Source of the DNA: Acidobacteriota bacterium | Lineage (GTDB): Bacteria > Acidobacteriota > Polarisedimenticolia > J045 | Assembly: GCA_030949985.1 (NCBI GenBank) | Contig: JAUZRX010000010.1 | Location: 149,148 to 213,147, forward strand | Length of the DNA: 64,000 nt | Reading direction: 5' to 3' | Shown here: one piece after another, positions 51,832 through 59,833 of the stretch | Layout of the letters: each line of letters opens with the position of its first letter | Numbering within the stretch: position 1 is the stretch's first letter | The notes under the pieces: generated by a model | What the model was told of the DNA's origin: nothing | Databases searched by the model: none | Seen by the model: only the letters and a program-made list of their open reading frames with translations | Position numbers and translations under genes: made by a program

Positions 51832-53178
51832 GTGAGCAACCGCTCCACGATGATCCTGCTGCTGCTCGCCGTGCTCCTCGGCGCCTTCGTCCTGCTCTGG
51901 GAAAAGGACCAGCCGGGCACGGATCAACGGCGGGAGCAGGCCGGACGCATCTTCCCCGGGCTCGAGGCGCCGGCCATCGAACGCCTGCGCATCGAGCGCG
52001 CCGGCCGGGATCCCATCGAGATCGAGCGTCACGAGGACGCCTGGCGCCTGGTCGCGCCCCTGGAAGACCGGGCCGACCGCTTTGCCGTCGACGATCTCCT
52101 GCGCTCGCTGGTCGAAGCCCGTGCCGCCCGCACCCTCCAGGCGGGCAGGATCGAGGGCGGCGACGCGGCCACGGGGCTCGGCGGCGAGGCGCTTCGGCTC
52201 ATCCTGACGGACGACGCCGGGCGGCATGTTCTCGAGATCGGCACGAAGGAGGTTCCGGGCGGCCGCCGCTACGCACGCCGGGATGACGCCGCGGACCTGC
52301 TGATCGTCGAAGACGGACTCTGGCGTCAACTCGACAAGGATGCCGCGACCTGGCGCGACAAGGAACTGATCGACCTGTCCACCGTGGACTTGCAGCGCGC
52401 GGTCTTCGAGGGACGCGACCTGGCCTTCGAGCGCCGGGAGGGCCGCAAGTGGTGGATCACCCGTCCCCTCGAAGACCTGGCCGATCCCGGCGCCGTCAAT
52501 GGCCTGCTCTCCGCCGTCGTGGGCCTGAGGGCCGAGAGCATCGCCCCGGACGAAGAGCGGGAGGCGGCGGGACTGGAGTCCCCCCGGCTGACGGTGGAAC
52601 TGGCCGGAGAGGAGCAAAACGTGGTGCTGCGCCTGGGAGCGGCGACCGGCACGAAGGACGGCACCTATTTCGCCACGGTCAGCGACCGGCAGGCCCTGTT
52701 CGTGGTGCGGGCGGCTTCCTTGCTGGAAAAGCTCGACCGGAAGGTCCAGGGCTGGCGCTCGAGCCGGGCCCTCGACTTCTCGCCGTGGGACGTGGGGGAA
52801 TTCGTCATCGAGCGGGGTGACCTGCGGGTCCGGGTCGGACGGCTGGAAAGTTCCGCCACCGCCGAGAACACCTGGATCGCCCTCGAACCGGAGGATTTCC
52901 CCCTCGATTCCGACAAGGCCGCGGACCTGCTCTCGGATTTGAGCCTGCTCGACGCCGAAGCCCTGGTGGACGACTCCAGCCCCCCGGGCGCCCCGGAAGC
53001 CTCGCTGACCCTGCGCTGGCGGCGCACGGAGGAGATCCCCGACCTGGTGTTCAGCGTGGGGCCCGCCGACGAGGACGGCAGGGTCTGGGCCCGCCGGGAC
53101 GACCGCCCCACTCCGATGCTGATCCCCGCCGAAAAGGCGGCCCTGATCGATCCGGAGCGTTTGCGCGCCGACCCGTGA
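51832..53178 (+). CDS. DUF4340 domain protein
   Basis: 448 residues from GTG 51832. A single N-terminal membrane anchor (MILLLLAVLLGAFVLLWEK) precedes three repeats of a beta-rich domain (about 90 residues each): ERHEDAWRLVAPLEDRADRF, RREGRKWWITRPLEDLADPG, the expected DUF4340 Trp-x-x-x-x-P-x-x-D-x-A-D pattern. Such proteins almost always accompany GldG-like ABC genes. Function unknown but probably in the same envelope complex. Confidence 0.86.
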   Translation: MSNRSTMILLLLAVLLGAFVLLWEKDQPGTDQRREQAGRIFPGLEAPAIERLRIERAGRDPIEIERHEDAWRLVAPLEDRADRFAVDDLLRSLVEARAARTLQAGRIEGGDAATGLGGEALRLILTDDAGRHVLEIGTKEVPGGRRYARRDDAADLLIVEDGLWRQLDKDAATWRDKELIDLSTVDLQRAVFEGRDLAFERREGRKWWITRPLEDLADPGAVNGLLSAVVGLRAESIAPDEEREAAGLESPRLTVELAGEEQNVVLRLGAATGTKDGTYFATVSDRQALFVVRAASLLEKLDRKVQGWRSSRALDFSPWDVGEFVIERGDLRVRVGRLESSATAENTWIALEPEDFPLDSDKAADLLSDLSLLDAEALVDDSSPPGAPEASLTLRWRRTEEIPDLVFSVGPADEDGRVWARRDDRPTPMLIPAEKAALIDPERLRADP

Positions 53179-53215
53179 GCCGTTGCGCCTGCCGGGCCCT
53201 ACCTACCGGGGGACT

Positions 53216-54349
53216 TTACGGAGCCGCGGTGGCATCGCCCTCCGCAGGGGCGGGAACCTGCTCTTCCTTGGGGGTCAGGGCGCGACCGAGGTAGAGGGTC
53301 GAAGGCAGGATCTTGATCTTGCCCTGGGCCTGGAGCTGCTGGACCAGTTCACCGGCGTGACGCTCCATGCGGCTCTTGAGGGCCTCGGCGAAGAGCCGAT
53401 CGCGGATTTCCTCCTTGACGTCCTCGAAAGGGATCACCCCCGCCGGCTTGACTTCCTTGGCCAGGAAGAGGTGATAGCCGTGGGGCGACTCCAACACGCC
53501 GGAGAGCTGTCCCTCTTCCAGTTCCAGCACGGCTTCCTTCAACTCGGGGATCATCGGCGCGTTCTCGTTGATCCAGCCCAGATCACCGCCCTTGAGGGCC
53601 GTGGTATCGGAGGAAAGCTCGCGGGCCACATCCTCGAAACTCTCGCCGCCGACGATGCGTGCCCGGGCCTTGTCGATGACTTCCTTTTCCCGCAGCCGCT
53701 CTTCTTCGGGCGCATCCCGGGCCACCGACCGCATCAGGTGCAACAGGTGGACCTGCCGCGGCTGCAGGAAGATCTCGTCGCGGTACTTGTCGTAGTAGCC
53801 ACGAACCATCTCGGGAGCCGCCACCGTGTTCATCACCTCGGGAGCGACGACCTCGTCCTGGTACTTGAAGAACAAAGCCTCGAGGCGAATCTCTTCCTTG
53901 CGCTCTTCCCGGCTCAGCCCCGAGTTGCGCAGGGACTCGAGCCAGGCCTCGGTGGAGGGGAAGCGGGACATCTCCTCGGCGAGTTTCTCCTGGATCTCCT
54001 CATCGCTGACCGTCAACCCCTGGCGCTCGGCTTCCTGGGCCACCACCACGATGCGCGTGAGCAGGTCGCGGCCGGCCTTGATCAGGGAGTACTCGTCGAC
54101 TTCCACCGGCAGCCCCTGGCGCTTGAGCTGGAGAAGCTGGGTCAGGCACCAGTTGCGCAGCCAGGCCCCACGGATCTCGATCCCGTCGACGATCACCACG
54201 GCGTCCTGGAGGGGGATCTTGTTCAGGGCCGACTCTTCTTCTTCCTTCTCGCCCGAACAGCCCGCCAGCAGCAGGCCCGCGAGCAGCCAAGTCGCCATCG
54301 AAGCGGCCAGGACCGCGCGGCCGCGGAGGGAAAAGCATCTCCAGCTCAT
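53216..54349 (-). CDS. Parvulin-type PPIase lipoprotein (PpiC/SurA-like)
   Basis: 377 residues from ATG 54349 (GGAGGGGGAAAGGA upstream). Lipoprotein signal with lipobox LAGC (Cys ~31) followed by an acidic stretch. A SurA-N-like helical domain (~60-170) carries RQGLPVEVDEY and the parvulin domain (~180-290) has RQVHLLHLM, DTTALKGGDLGWI, LEEGQLSGVLESPHGYHLFLA. Anchored chaperone helping fold outer-membrane or secreted proteins. Minus-strand -10 TACAAT lies at 54405-54410. Divergent from the DUF58 gene. Confidence 0.92.
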   Translation of the reverse strand: MSWRCFSLRGRAVLAASMATWLLAGLLLAGCSGEKEEEESALNKIPLQDAVVIVDGIEIRGAWLRNWCLTQLLQLKRQGLPVEVDEYSLIKAGRDLLTRIVVVAQEAERQGLTVSDEEIQEKLAEEMSRFPSTEAWLESLRNSGLSREERKEEIRLEALFFKYQDEVVAPEVMNTVAAPEMVRGYYDKYRDEIFLQPRQVHLLHLMRSVARDAPEEERLREKEVIDKARARIVGGESFEDVARELSSDTTALKGGDLGWINENAPMIPELKEAVLELEEGQLSGVLESPHGYHLFLAKEVKPAGVIPFEDVKEEIRDRLFAEALKSRMERHAGELVQQLQAQGKIKILPSTLYLGRALTPKEEQVPAPAEGDATAAP

Positions 54350-54404
54350 CGTTTTTCCTTTCCCCCTCCCGGGCGAGAGGAACCCGGCCGGGAGGTATCG
54401 GCGC

Positions 54405-54410
54405 ATTGTA
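54405..54410 (-). promoter_or_regulatory. -10 of the parvulin lipoprotein gene
   Basis: TACAAT on the minus strand about 55 bp before ATG 54349. No clear -35. Back to back with the DUF58 promoter. Confidence 0.5.
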
Positions 54411-54456
54411 GAGCCCGCCCCCCGAAGGGGCCAGAGCCGGCGGCCCGGGGGACTGC

Positions 54457-54462
54457 TATATT
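54457..54462 (+). promoter_or_regulatory. -10 element placed for near-leaderless transcription of the DUF58 gene
   Basis: TATATT (preceded by TGC) ends 10 bp before the GTG at 54473, with no ribosome-binding site in between; the predicted mRNA leader is only a few bases. Confidence 0.5.
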
Positions 54463-54472
54463 CGAAACCAAC

Positions 54473-55792
54473 GTGGACGCCTTTCTTCCCCCGTCGACAG
54501 TCCCATCCCGCAGCGGAGCCCCGCGGCTCCGGTCGCTCGCCGCTGCCTGGCTGCGCTTCTGGCCGCTGACGCCGACGGGCCTCGTACTCGTCCTGCTCGC
54601 CACCGCGGCCCTGACCTGGGGACGGCGGGAAATGGACCTGGTGCTGACCCTGGCGGGCACCTTCGGGTTGCTGCTGATGGGCGTCGTGGGCCTGGCCACA
54701 CTGGCCGTCCGCGTGCTCTTCGCGCGAACCCTCGCGCGCAGCCTGGCCGAGACTCCCGGGAACCTGGAAGGGATCGAGGGACGGGCCCTGGCCACCGGGC
54801 TGGAACTGCCCCGCCGACGCTGGTGGCTGGCCGCGGAGCCGGAGTGGACACTCCATCGCCCCCCGGCCGACGTGAAAATTCACAAGGGCCGGCGGACCCT
54901 GCGCGAATACGCCCGGCCCGCCGACCGGGGCCGGGGAGAGGGACTCCGGCGGGAATACCGGGTCGAGGACCTCTTCGGCCTGTGGCGGTTGAAGGGCCGC
55001 GCCGACAGTGACGGGCCCTGGCGGGTGCTGCCGGACCTGGGCGGCTTCGACGCCGCCCGACTGGAAAGCAGCCTCGCCAGCGGCGACCTCCTCTCCCACC
55101 CCTGGGGCCCCGCCCGCGGGGACCTGGTCGACGCCCGCAGCTACACCCGCTCCGACCCGGCGCGGCTGATCCTCTGGAAGGTCTACGCCCGCAGCCGGGA
55201 ACTGTTGGTCCGGGCGCCGGAGACGGCCCGCAGCCCGGAACGCCAGCCGCTGATCTACCTCGTGGCGGGAGACGGCGACAATCCCGCCGCGGCCCTGATG
55301 CGCCTGATCATCGAAAGCGGACTTTTCGGCGCAGGCGTCCGCTTCGCCGCCGACGGCCGGCCCACCCCGGTGGAAGATCGCGCCGCGGCCATCGAAGCCG
55401 TCGCTCTTTCCGCCGCCCATCGCAACCGGGGCGGCGTCGATTTGGCGGCAGCCCTCGGCCATCCCCTGATCGGAAGCGACGATCCGGTCGTTCTGGTCTG
55501 CCCCGCCCTCGAGGGCGGTTGGACCCGACCTGTCATCCGCCACCTGGAGGCCGACCCCGGCCGCTTTTTCGTCTTCGTCGCCGCGGACGTGGCGCCCGAT
55601 CCGCCGCCCCGGACCCGTTGGCAACGCTGGATGCTGCTCCCGGACCCGCCTGCCGGTCTTCCCCGCCCGTCCTGGCTGGCCATGGCCCGGCGGCTGGCCG
55701 GCACGGGCGCCTCCTGCGTCGCCGCGGATCGCCGCTCGGGAGAACTCCTCGCCCTCAGCGGCGGGCACGCCACCCTGGGACGCACCGCATGA
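54473..55792 (+). CDS. DUF58 domain membrane protein
   Basis: 439 residues from GTG 54473. Two N-terminal transmembrane helices (LTPTGLVLVLLATAALTWG; LVLTLAGTFGLLLMGVVGLATLAV). The hallmark DUF58 motif SYTRSDPARLILWKVYARSRELLVR lies about 225-250. A von Willebrand-like C-terminal half follows. Usually partners with MoxR ATPases. Its TGA overlaps the next gene (ATGA). The frame's upstream extension overlaps the antiparallel parvulin gene and is rejected. Confidence 0.87.
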   Translation: MDAFLPPSTVPSRSGAPRLRSLAAAWLRFWPLTPTGLVLVLLATAALTWGRREMDLVLTLAGTFGLLLMGVVGLATLAVRVLFARTLARSLAETPGNLEGIEGRALATGLELPRRRWWLAAEPEWTLHRPPADVKIHKGRRTLREYARPADRGRGEGLRREYRVEDLFGLWRLKGRADSDGPWRVLPDLGGFDAARLESSLASGDLLSHPWGPARGDLVDARSYTRSDPARLILWKVYARSRELLVRAPETARSPERQPLIYLVAGDGDNPAAALMRLIIESGLFGAGVRFAADGRPTPVEDRAAAIEAVALSAAHRNRGGVDLAAALGHPLIGSDDPVVLVCPALEGGWTRPVIRHLEADPGRFFVFVAADVAPDPPPRTRWQRWMLLPDPPAGLPRPSWLAMARRLAGTGASCVAADRRSGELLALSGGHATLGRTA

Positions 55793-57990
55793 GCCGGACG
55801 ACCAGCGGCCACCTGCGGGAGGCGCTGCCCCTGGCCGCGGTGCTGGCCCTGGCGGCGATTCCGACCTGGATCGGCGCCGCGCCGCTGTCGTCCGTGGCGA
55901 CCGCGGCGACAGCGGCCTTCGCCGGAGCGCTGGTGGGCCAGAGCCTGGCCCTGCGTCCCCTGCGCACCTGGGTCGTACCGGCCGCCACCCCACCGGCCAT
56001 CGGTGTCGTGTTCGGCCTGGCCCACCTGGTGGCCCTCCTCGGCGGCGGGATGGGGAGCACCTGGCCCGAACGCCTGCTGCTGGCGCGGGACGCCCTGCTG
56101 CTGGGGGGGCTGAGCCTGGTGGGGGCCGTCCTGCTCGCCTTCCTCGCCCGCCGGGTGCGCTGGCTGCGCGTGCTTCCCGCGGCCGGCCTGGTGCTGGCGG
56201 TGGCGACCTACCTCGCACCTCACCGGGGCGGGGCGATCCATCGCCCGCGGCTGATTTCCGACGCGGCCTGGACCCACGGCCTGCACCCGGGGCTGCTTCT
56301 CGCCCTGGGCGGCGCCGGCGCCGCGGTGCTGGCCGCCCTCGGCCTGTACCGGGTGGGACGGGCCCGCTGGCCCCTGTTGCAGGCCGCCCTGGTCGTCGCG
56401 CTGCTGACCCTGCTGGTGGCGCTCATACCCTCGCTGCCCCTGTTCCACTTCGATACGCCCGATCCCCTGCGCCTCGAAGGCCACCCCGAGGACACCGACG
56501 TGATCCAGCGGGAGGACCACGGCGGAAGGGGAGCGAAAAAGAAGAAGCAGCGCCCCGACCCCCTGGGCCTCGGCTCCCGGGGGGGGAGGAAGGGCGGCGC
56601 GCCGAACAACCAACTGGTCCCCTTCCGGGACGACTATTCGACGGACCAGCCGGATTTCCCGGTCGGCGTGGCAATCCTGGAGGACGACCTGGAACCCGCC
56701 TGGGGGGTGTTCTATTTCCGGCAAGTGGCGTTTTCTTCATGGAACGGCCGGCGGCTGGTGCGGAGCTTCGAGCGGGGAATCGACACGGACCTCTTCCCCG
56801 GCTTTCCCCGGAGCGCGCCCCTGACGCCCCGGCGCCCTCCCGGCCACCGGTTCCGCTCCGAGCTGGCCTGCACGGTCTCCCTGCTCCACGACCAGCTCTA
56901 CCCCCCGGTACTGGCCGATGGCGCACGGATCGAGCCGATGGTCGTGGCGGATCCCGCTCTCTTCGTCTCGGCCTTCCGCTCCGTCTCCCAGGTCCTGGTG
57001 GGCAAGGGGGAGGATCTGCTGGGCCGAACGGCGGGGTCCGCCGAGTGGAGCCCGCGCCAGTGGCAGGTCTATACCCGGGCCCCGGAAGATCCCCGCTACC
57101 TGGACGTGGCCCGCCAGGCGGTCGCACGCCTGTCCCCCCGCTGGCGCCAGGATCCCTGGGCCCAGGCCCTGGCGGTGGGCTCCTGGCTGGAGACCCACAC
57201 CCGCTATTCCCTGCGCTCCCATCACGCCGGAGCCCCGGATCCCACCGCCTCCTACCTCTTCGGCGACCGCATCGGCTACTGCGTCCACCTGGCCCACGCC
57301 GGGGCGCTGATGCTGCGCGCGCTGGGCTTGCCGGCCCGGGTGGCCGCGGGCTATGCCTGTCCCTCCGAGGACCGGGCGGGAGGATCGGCGCTGCTGATCC
57401 GGGCCAGTTCCGCCCATGCCTGGGCGGAGATCTACCTCGACCCCGTGGGATGGGTGCCCATCGATCCCTCTCCGGAGAGCCTGGATCCGCCGGTGCCCCC
57501 CACGGACCTGGATCTCCAGCGCCTGCTCGGGGAACTGGCGCGCCCGCCGACCCCCACGGGCGGTGAGCCGGCGGGGCGCATCTGGCCGGGCTGGCGTCAG
57601 TGGCTGCGCTGGACGGGCCTGCTGGCCGTGGTGATCTGGGCGGCGGGCTTCCCGGTCAAGCTCTGGCGACGGGTGGCACCCTGGCTGGTTTCCGCGGACC
57701 ACCGCGGTCGCCTCGCCCTGCGGGCCAGCCTCGACCGCCTGGCCGAGGCCGGCCACCTGCGCCGGGAGGGAGAAAGCTGGGAGTCCTTCGCCCGACGCAC
57801 CGCCTCGGCGGCCCCTACCCTGCCGACCCTGATCCGGCGCCACCTGGCGGCGAGCTTCGGCAGCCACACCCTGAGACCGGGTGAGGGCCGGAACCTGGCC
57901 CGGGCGGTGGCCCGGGACATCGCGGCCCGGGCCGGTTGGCGCCGACGACTGGGCTGGCTGCGGCCGTGGCTTTGGACCCGGACGCGATGA
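55789..57990 (+). CDS. Transglutaminase-domain membrane protein
   Basis: 733 residues. Six or so N-terminal transmembrane helices, a charged low-complexity stretch (GAKKKKQRP), then a periplasmic/extra-membrane transglutaminase-like domain: Cys ~497 in GYCVHLAHAGALMLRALGLPAR, His ~543 in SAHAWAEIYL, Asp ~559 in PIDPSPE. A final transmembrane helix (TGLLAVVIWAAGFPV) and a DUF4129-type tail. Domain order matches TgpA. Together with MoxR and DUF58 it forms a recurrent module whose role is not established. Overlaps DUF58 by ATGA. Confidence 0.88.
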   Translation: MSRTTSGHLREALPLAAVLALAAIPTWIGAAPLSSVATAATAAFAGALVGQSLALRPLRTWVVPAATPPAIGVVFGLAHLVALLGGGMGSTWPERLLLARDALLLGGLSLVGAVLLAFLARRVRWLRVLPAAGLVLAVATYLAPHRGGAIHRPRLISDAAWTHGLHPGLLLALGGAGAAVLAALGLYRVGRARWPLLQAALVVALLTLLVALIPSLPLFHFDTPDPLRLEGHPEDTDVIQREDHGGRGAKKKKQRPDPLGLGSRGGRKGGAPNNQLVPFRDDYSTDQPDFPVGVAILEDDLEPAWGVFYFRQVAFSSWNGRRLVRSFERGIDTDLFPGFPRSAPLTPRRPPGHRFRSELACTVSLLHDQLYPPVLADGARIEPMVVADPALFVSAFRSVSQVLVGKGEDLLGRTAGSAEWSPRQWQVYTRAPEDPRYLDVARQAVARLSPRWRQDPWAQALAVGSWLETHTRYSLRSHHAGAPDPTASYLFGDRIGYCVHLAHAGALMLRALGLPARVAAGYACPSEDRAGGSALLIRASSAHAWAEIYLDPVGWVPIDPSPESLDPPVPPTDLDLQRLLGELARPPTPTGGEPAGRIWPGWRQWLRWTGLLAVVIWAAGFPVKLWRRVAPWLVSADHRGRLALRASLDRLAEAGHLRREGESWESFARRTASAAPTLPTLIRRHLAASFGSHTLRPGEGRNLARAVARDIAARAGWRRRLGWLRPWLWTRTR

Positions 57991-58017
57991 AGAACCGACG
58001 ATGAGGACCACAGAGCC

Positions 58018-59061
58018 ATGGGGCCAGAGGCCCCGGGGAGCGAACCCGTGAGTGAAATCCCGCCCCAGTCCACCGAGACCATGACCCTCGACGCGGCCCA
58101 GGCGATTGCGGAAGGCGTCCGGGCCCACCTGCGCGCGGCGCTGGTGGGCCGCGACGACGTGATCGACCTGGTGCTCGTCGCCCTGCTCGCCGGGGGCCAC
58201 GTGCTGCTCGAAGACTTCCCCGGCTCGGGCAAGACCCTCCTGGCCCGGGCCCTGGGCGAGTCCATCGCTCCCGGCGGGGAAGCGGGCCCCATCGCCCCCT
58301 TCCGCAGGATTCAGTTCACGCCGGACCTGCTGCCTTCGGACATCACGGGCGTGTCGGTCTTCGACCCGGACCGGGGCGCCTTCGAGTTCCTGCCCGGTCC
58401 TGTCTTCTCTCACATCCTGCTGGCCGACGAGATCAATCGCACCTCTCCCAAGGTCCAGGCCGCCCTCCTCGAAGCGATGGCCGAACGGCAAGTCACCGTG
58501 GACAACGTCACGCACCGGCTCGATGACCTGTTCATGGTGATCGCCACCCAGAACCCGCTGGGGCTGGCCGGTACCTTCCCCCTGCCCGCCCCCCAGCTCG
58601 ACCGCTTCCTGTTCAAGATCCGCATGACCCCCATCGACCGGGATGCGGAACTGGAGATCCTCTCCAGCTTCCGCCGGCACCTGCACCACCAGCCCGCCGG
58701 CCTGCCCCCGGTAGCGCGGGACGACCTGGTGGCCGCCCGGGACGCCCTCGAAAGCCAGGTGGAAGTGGCCGCGGCCCTGCGGGAGTGCCTGGTGGACCTG
58801 GCCGTGGAAGTGCGGGCCGACGCCCGCGTCGCCCAGGGCCTTTCCACCCGGGCGCTGGTCCAGGCGATCCCCGCCCTCCAGGCCCGGGCCCTGCTCACCG
58901 GCCGCGATTTCGTCTCCACCGAGGACATCGAGGCCCTGGCCGAGCCCCTCTTCGCCCACCGCCTGGCGCTGGCGCCGGGCGCGGGCGACGCCCGCGCGGT
59001 GATCCTCGACGCCCTCGAAGATCCCCTCGAGCGGGCCACCGCGGCCACGCTGCGCCGCTGA
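58018..59061 (+). CDS. MoxR-family AAA ATPase
   Basis: 347 residues. Walker A FPGSGKT (67-73), Walker B HILLADEINRTSPK, sensor region IATQNPL (family signature), arginine finger LDRFLFKI. Acts as a chaperone-like ATPase for assembly of von Willebrand/DUF58 proteins. ATG 58018 has GAGGA upstream. Third gene of the DUF58-transglutaminase-MoxR transcript, where MoxR is more often first. Confidence 0.93.
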   Translation: MGPEAPGSEPVSEIPPQSTETMTLDAAQAIAEGVRAHLRAALVGRDDVIDLVLVALLAGGHVLLEDFPGSGKTLLARALGESIAPGGEAGPIAPFRRIQFTPDLLPSDITGVSVFDPDRGAFEFLPGPVFSHILLADEINRTSPKVQAALLEAMAERQVTVDNVTHRLDDLFMVIATQNPLGLAGTFPLPAPQLDRFLFKIRMTPIDRDAELEILSSFRRHLHHQPAGLPPVARDDLVAARDALESQVEVAAALRECLVDLAVEVRADARVAQGLSTRALVQAIPALQARALLTGRDFVSTEDIEALAEPLFAHRLALAPGAGDARAVILDALEDPLERATAATLRR

Positions 59062-59075
59062 TCGCGCCTGTTATC

Positions 59076-59088
59076 GGACAGCCTGTCC
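59076..59088 (+). promoter_or_regulatory. Perfect 6-bp palindrome, candidate enhancer-binding site
   Basis: GGACAG-C-CTGTCC lies about 125-135 bp upstream of the predicted start point of the sigma-54 promoter. That distance is typical of upstream activator binding sites. No other function is evident. Confidence 0.4.
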
Positions 59089-59185
59089 ACAAGTGACCGG
59101 ACGCGCCGCGCCCCCGGCCCGCGCCGCGGCGGGGCCCGGCGTTCTTTCCGGCACACCCCCGTTCGTCCTCTTCCGGGATTTCCCC

Positions 59186-59201
59186 TGGCACCGCCCTTGC
59201 T
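59186..59201 (+). promoter_or_regulatory. Sigma-54 (-24/-12) promoter
   Basis: TGGCACCGCCCTTGCT fits the sigma-54 consensus TGGCACG-N4-TTGC(A/T) at all fixed positions but one. The GG (59187-59188) and GC (59199-59200) doublets are exactly 12 bp apart. Predicted start near 59212, just before the AGGAGG ribosome site of the 59229 gene. Confidence 0.75.
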
Positions 59202-59228
59202 CCCAGGGGGGGCAGGAGGACATACGAA

Positions 59229-59669
59229 ATGACGATCAAGGCGCGGACCTGGACCACCACTCTCGTCACACTCGCCCTGCTGACCGGCGCCGGCGCCGTC
59301 ACCCTGGCGGACACGTACACGGCCCACGTGGACAGCCCCGTGGTGATCGGTGACCAGCTCTACCCCGGCGGGACCGTGGTGGTGCAGACGGTGGGTGCCA
59401 GCGGCCAGTTGCTGGCGGTCGAGATCGACGGCCGCCGGGTGGCCCTGATCTACCACCGGCCTTTCGAGCGCCGTGTGGGTTCAGGCCGTGCCGATGTGGT
59501 GTTCCAGCGGGATGAGCGTGGCTTCTTCCACCTGGCCGCCTGGAACGCCGGTCGCCCGGACACCAGCCCGCATCCCGTGGCGGTCGCCGCCCTGAGCGCC
59601 GGCGTGGCCACCGTGCCCGACTACCGTCCTCTCACCCTGCCCGAAGGACAGGCGCTCGCCCGACGCTGA
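59229..59669 (+). CDS. Small secreted protein under sigma-54 control
   Basis: 146 residues from ATG 59229 (GGCAGGAGG nine bases upstream). Signal peptide WTTTLVTLALLTGAGAVTLA. The mature part is beta-rich (TYTAHVDSPVVIGDQLYPGGTVVVQ, then SGQLLAVEIDGRRVALIYHR). No Cys. Family not recognised. Own promoter and a strong terminator directly after it make it a single-gene transcript, likely made in quantity under particular conditions. Confidence 0.8.
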   Translation: MTIKARTWTTTLVTLALLTGAGAVTLADTYTAHVDSPVVIGDQLYPGGTVVVQTVGASGQLLAVEIDGRRVALIYHRPFERRVGSGRADVVFQRDERGFFHLAAWNAGRPDTSPHPVAVAALSAGVATVPDYRPLTLPEGQALARR

Positions 59670-59699
59670 CACTCTCCTCTTCCGTTCCGCACGCTGCCG

Positions 59700-59748
59700 C
59701 CCCGCCACCTTCGCGCCCCGCGCGAGTCCCGGTGGCGGGGCTCTTTTC
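59700..59748 (+). terminator. Rho-independent terminator
   Basis: CCCCGCCACC (59700-59709) and GGTGGCGGGG (59731-59740) form a 10-bp perfect stem, followed by CTCTTTTC. Ends the sigma-54-driven gene. Confidence 0.85.
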
Positions 59749-59817
59749 TCGTTCGCCTGCCGGCGCACGCCGTGCCCGGCCTTCGGGTCCGGGGGGGAAG
59801 CCGCCGCGGACCGGGGC

Positions 59818-59823
59818 TATGCT
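59818..59823 (+). promoter_or_regulatory. -10 element for the TPR protein gene, leaderless position
   Basis: TATGCT ends 7 bp before GTG 59831 and 10 bp before ATG 59834; no ribosome-binding site. The ATG inside the hexamer itself (59819) is therefore not a likely start. Confidence 0.45.
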
Positions 59824-59833
59824 TGTCCTCGTG

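Noticed and set aside
53183-54472. Upstream extension of the DUF58 frame
   Set aside because: Runs antisense through the parvulin lipoprotein gene; domain similarity and the promoter both point to the GTG at 54473.
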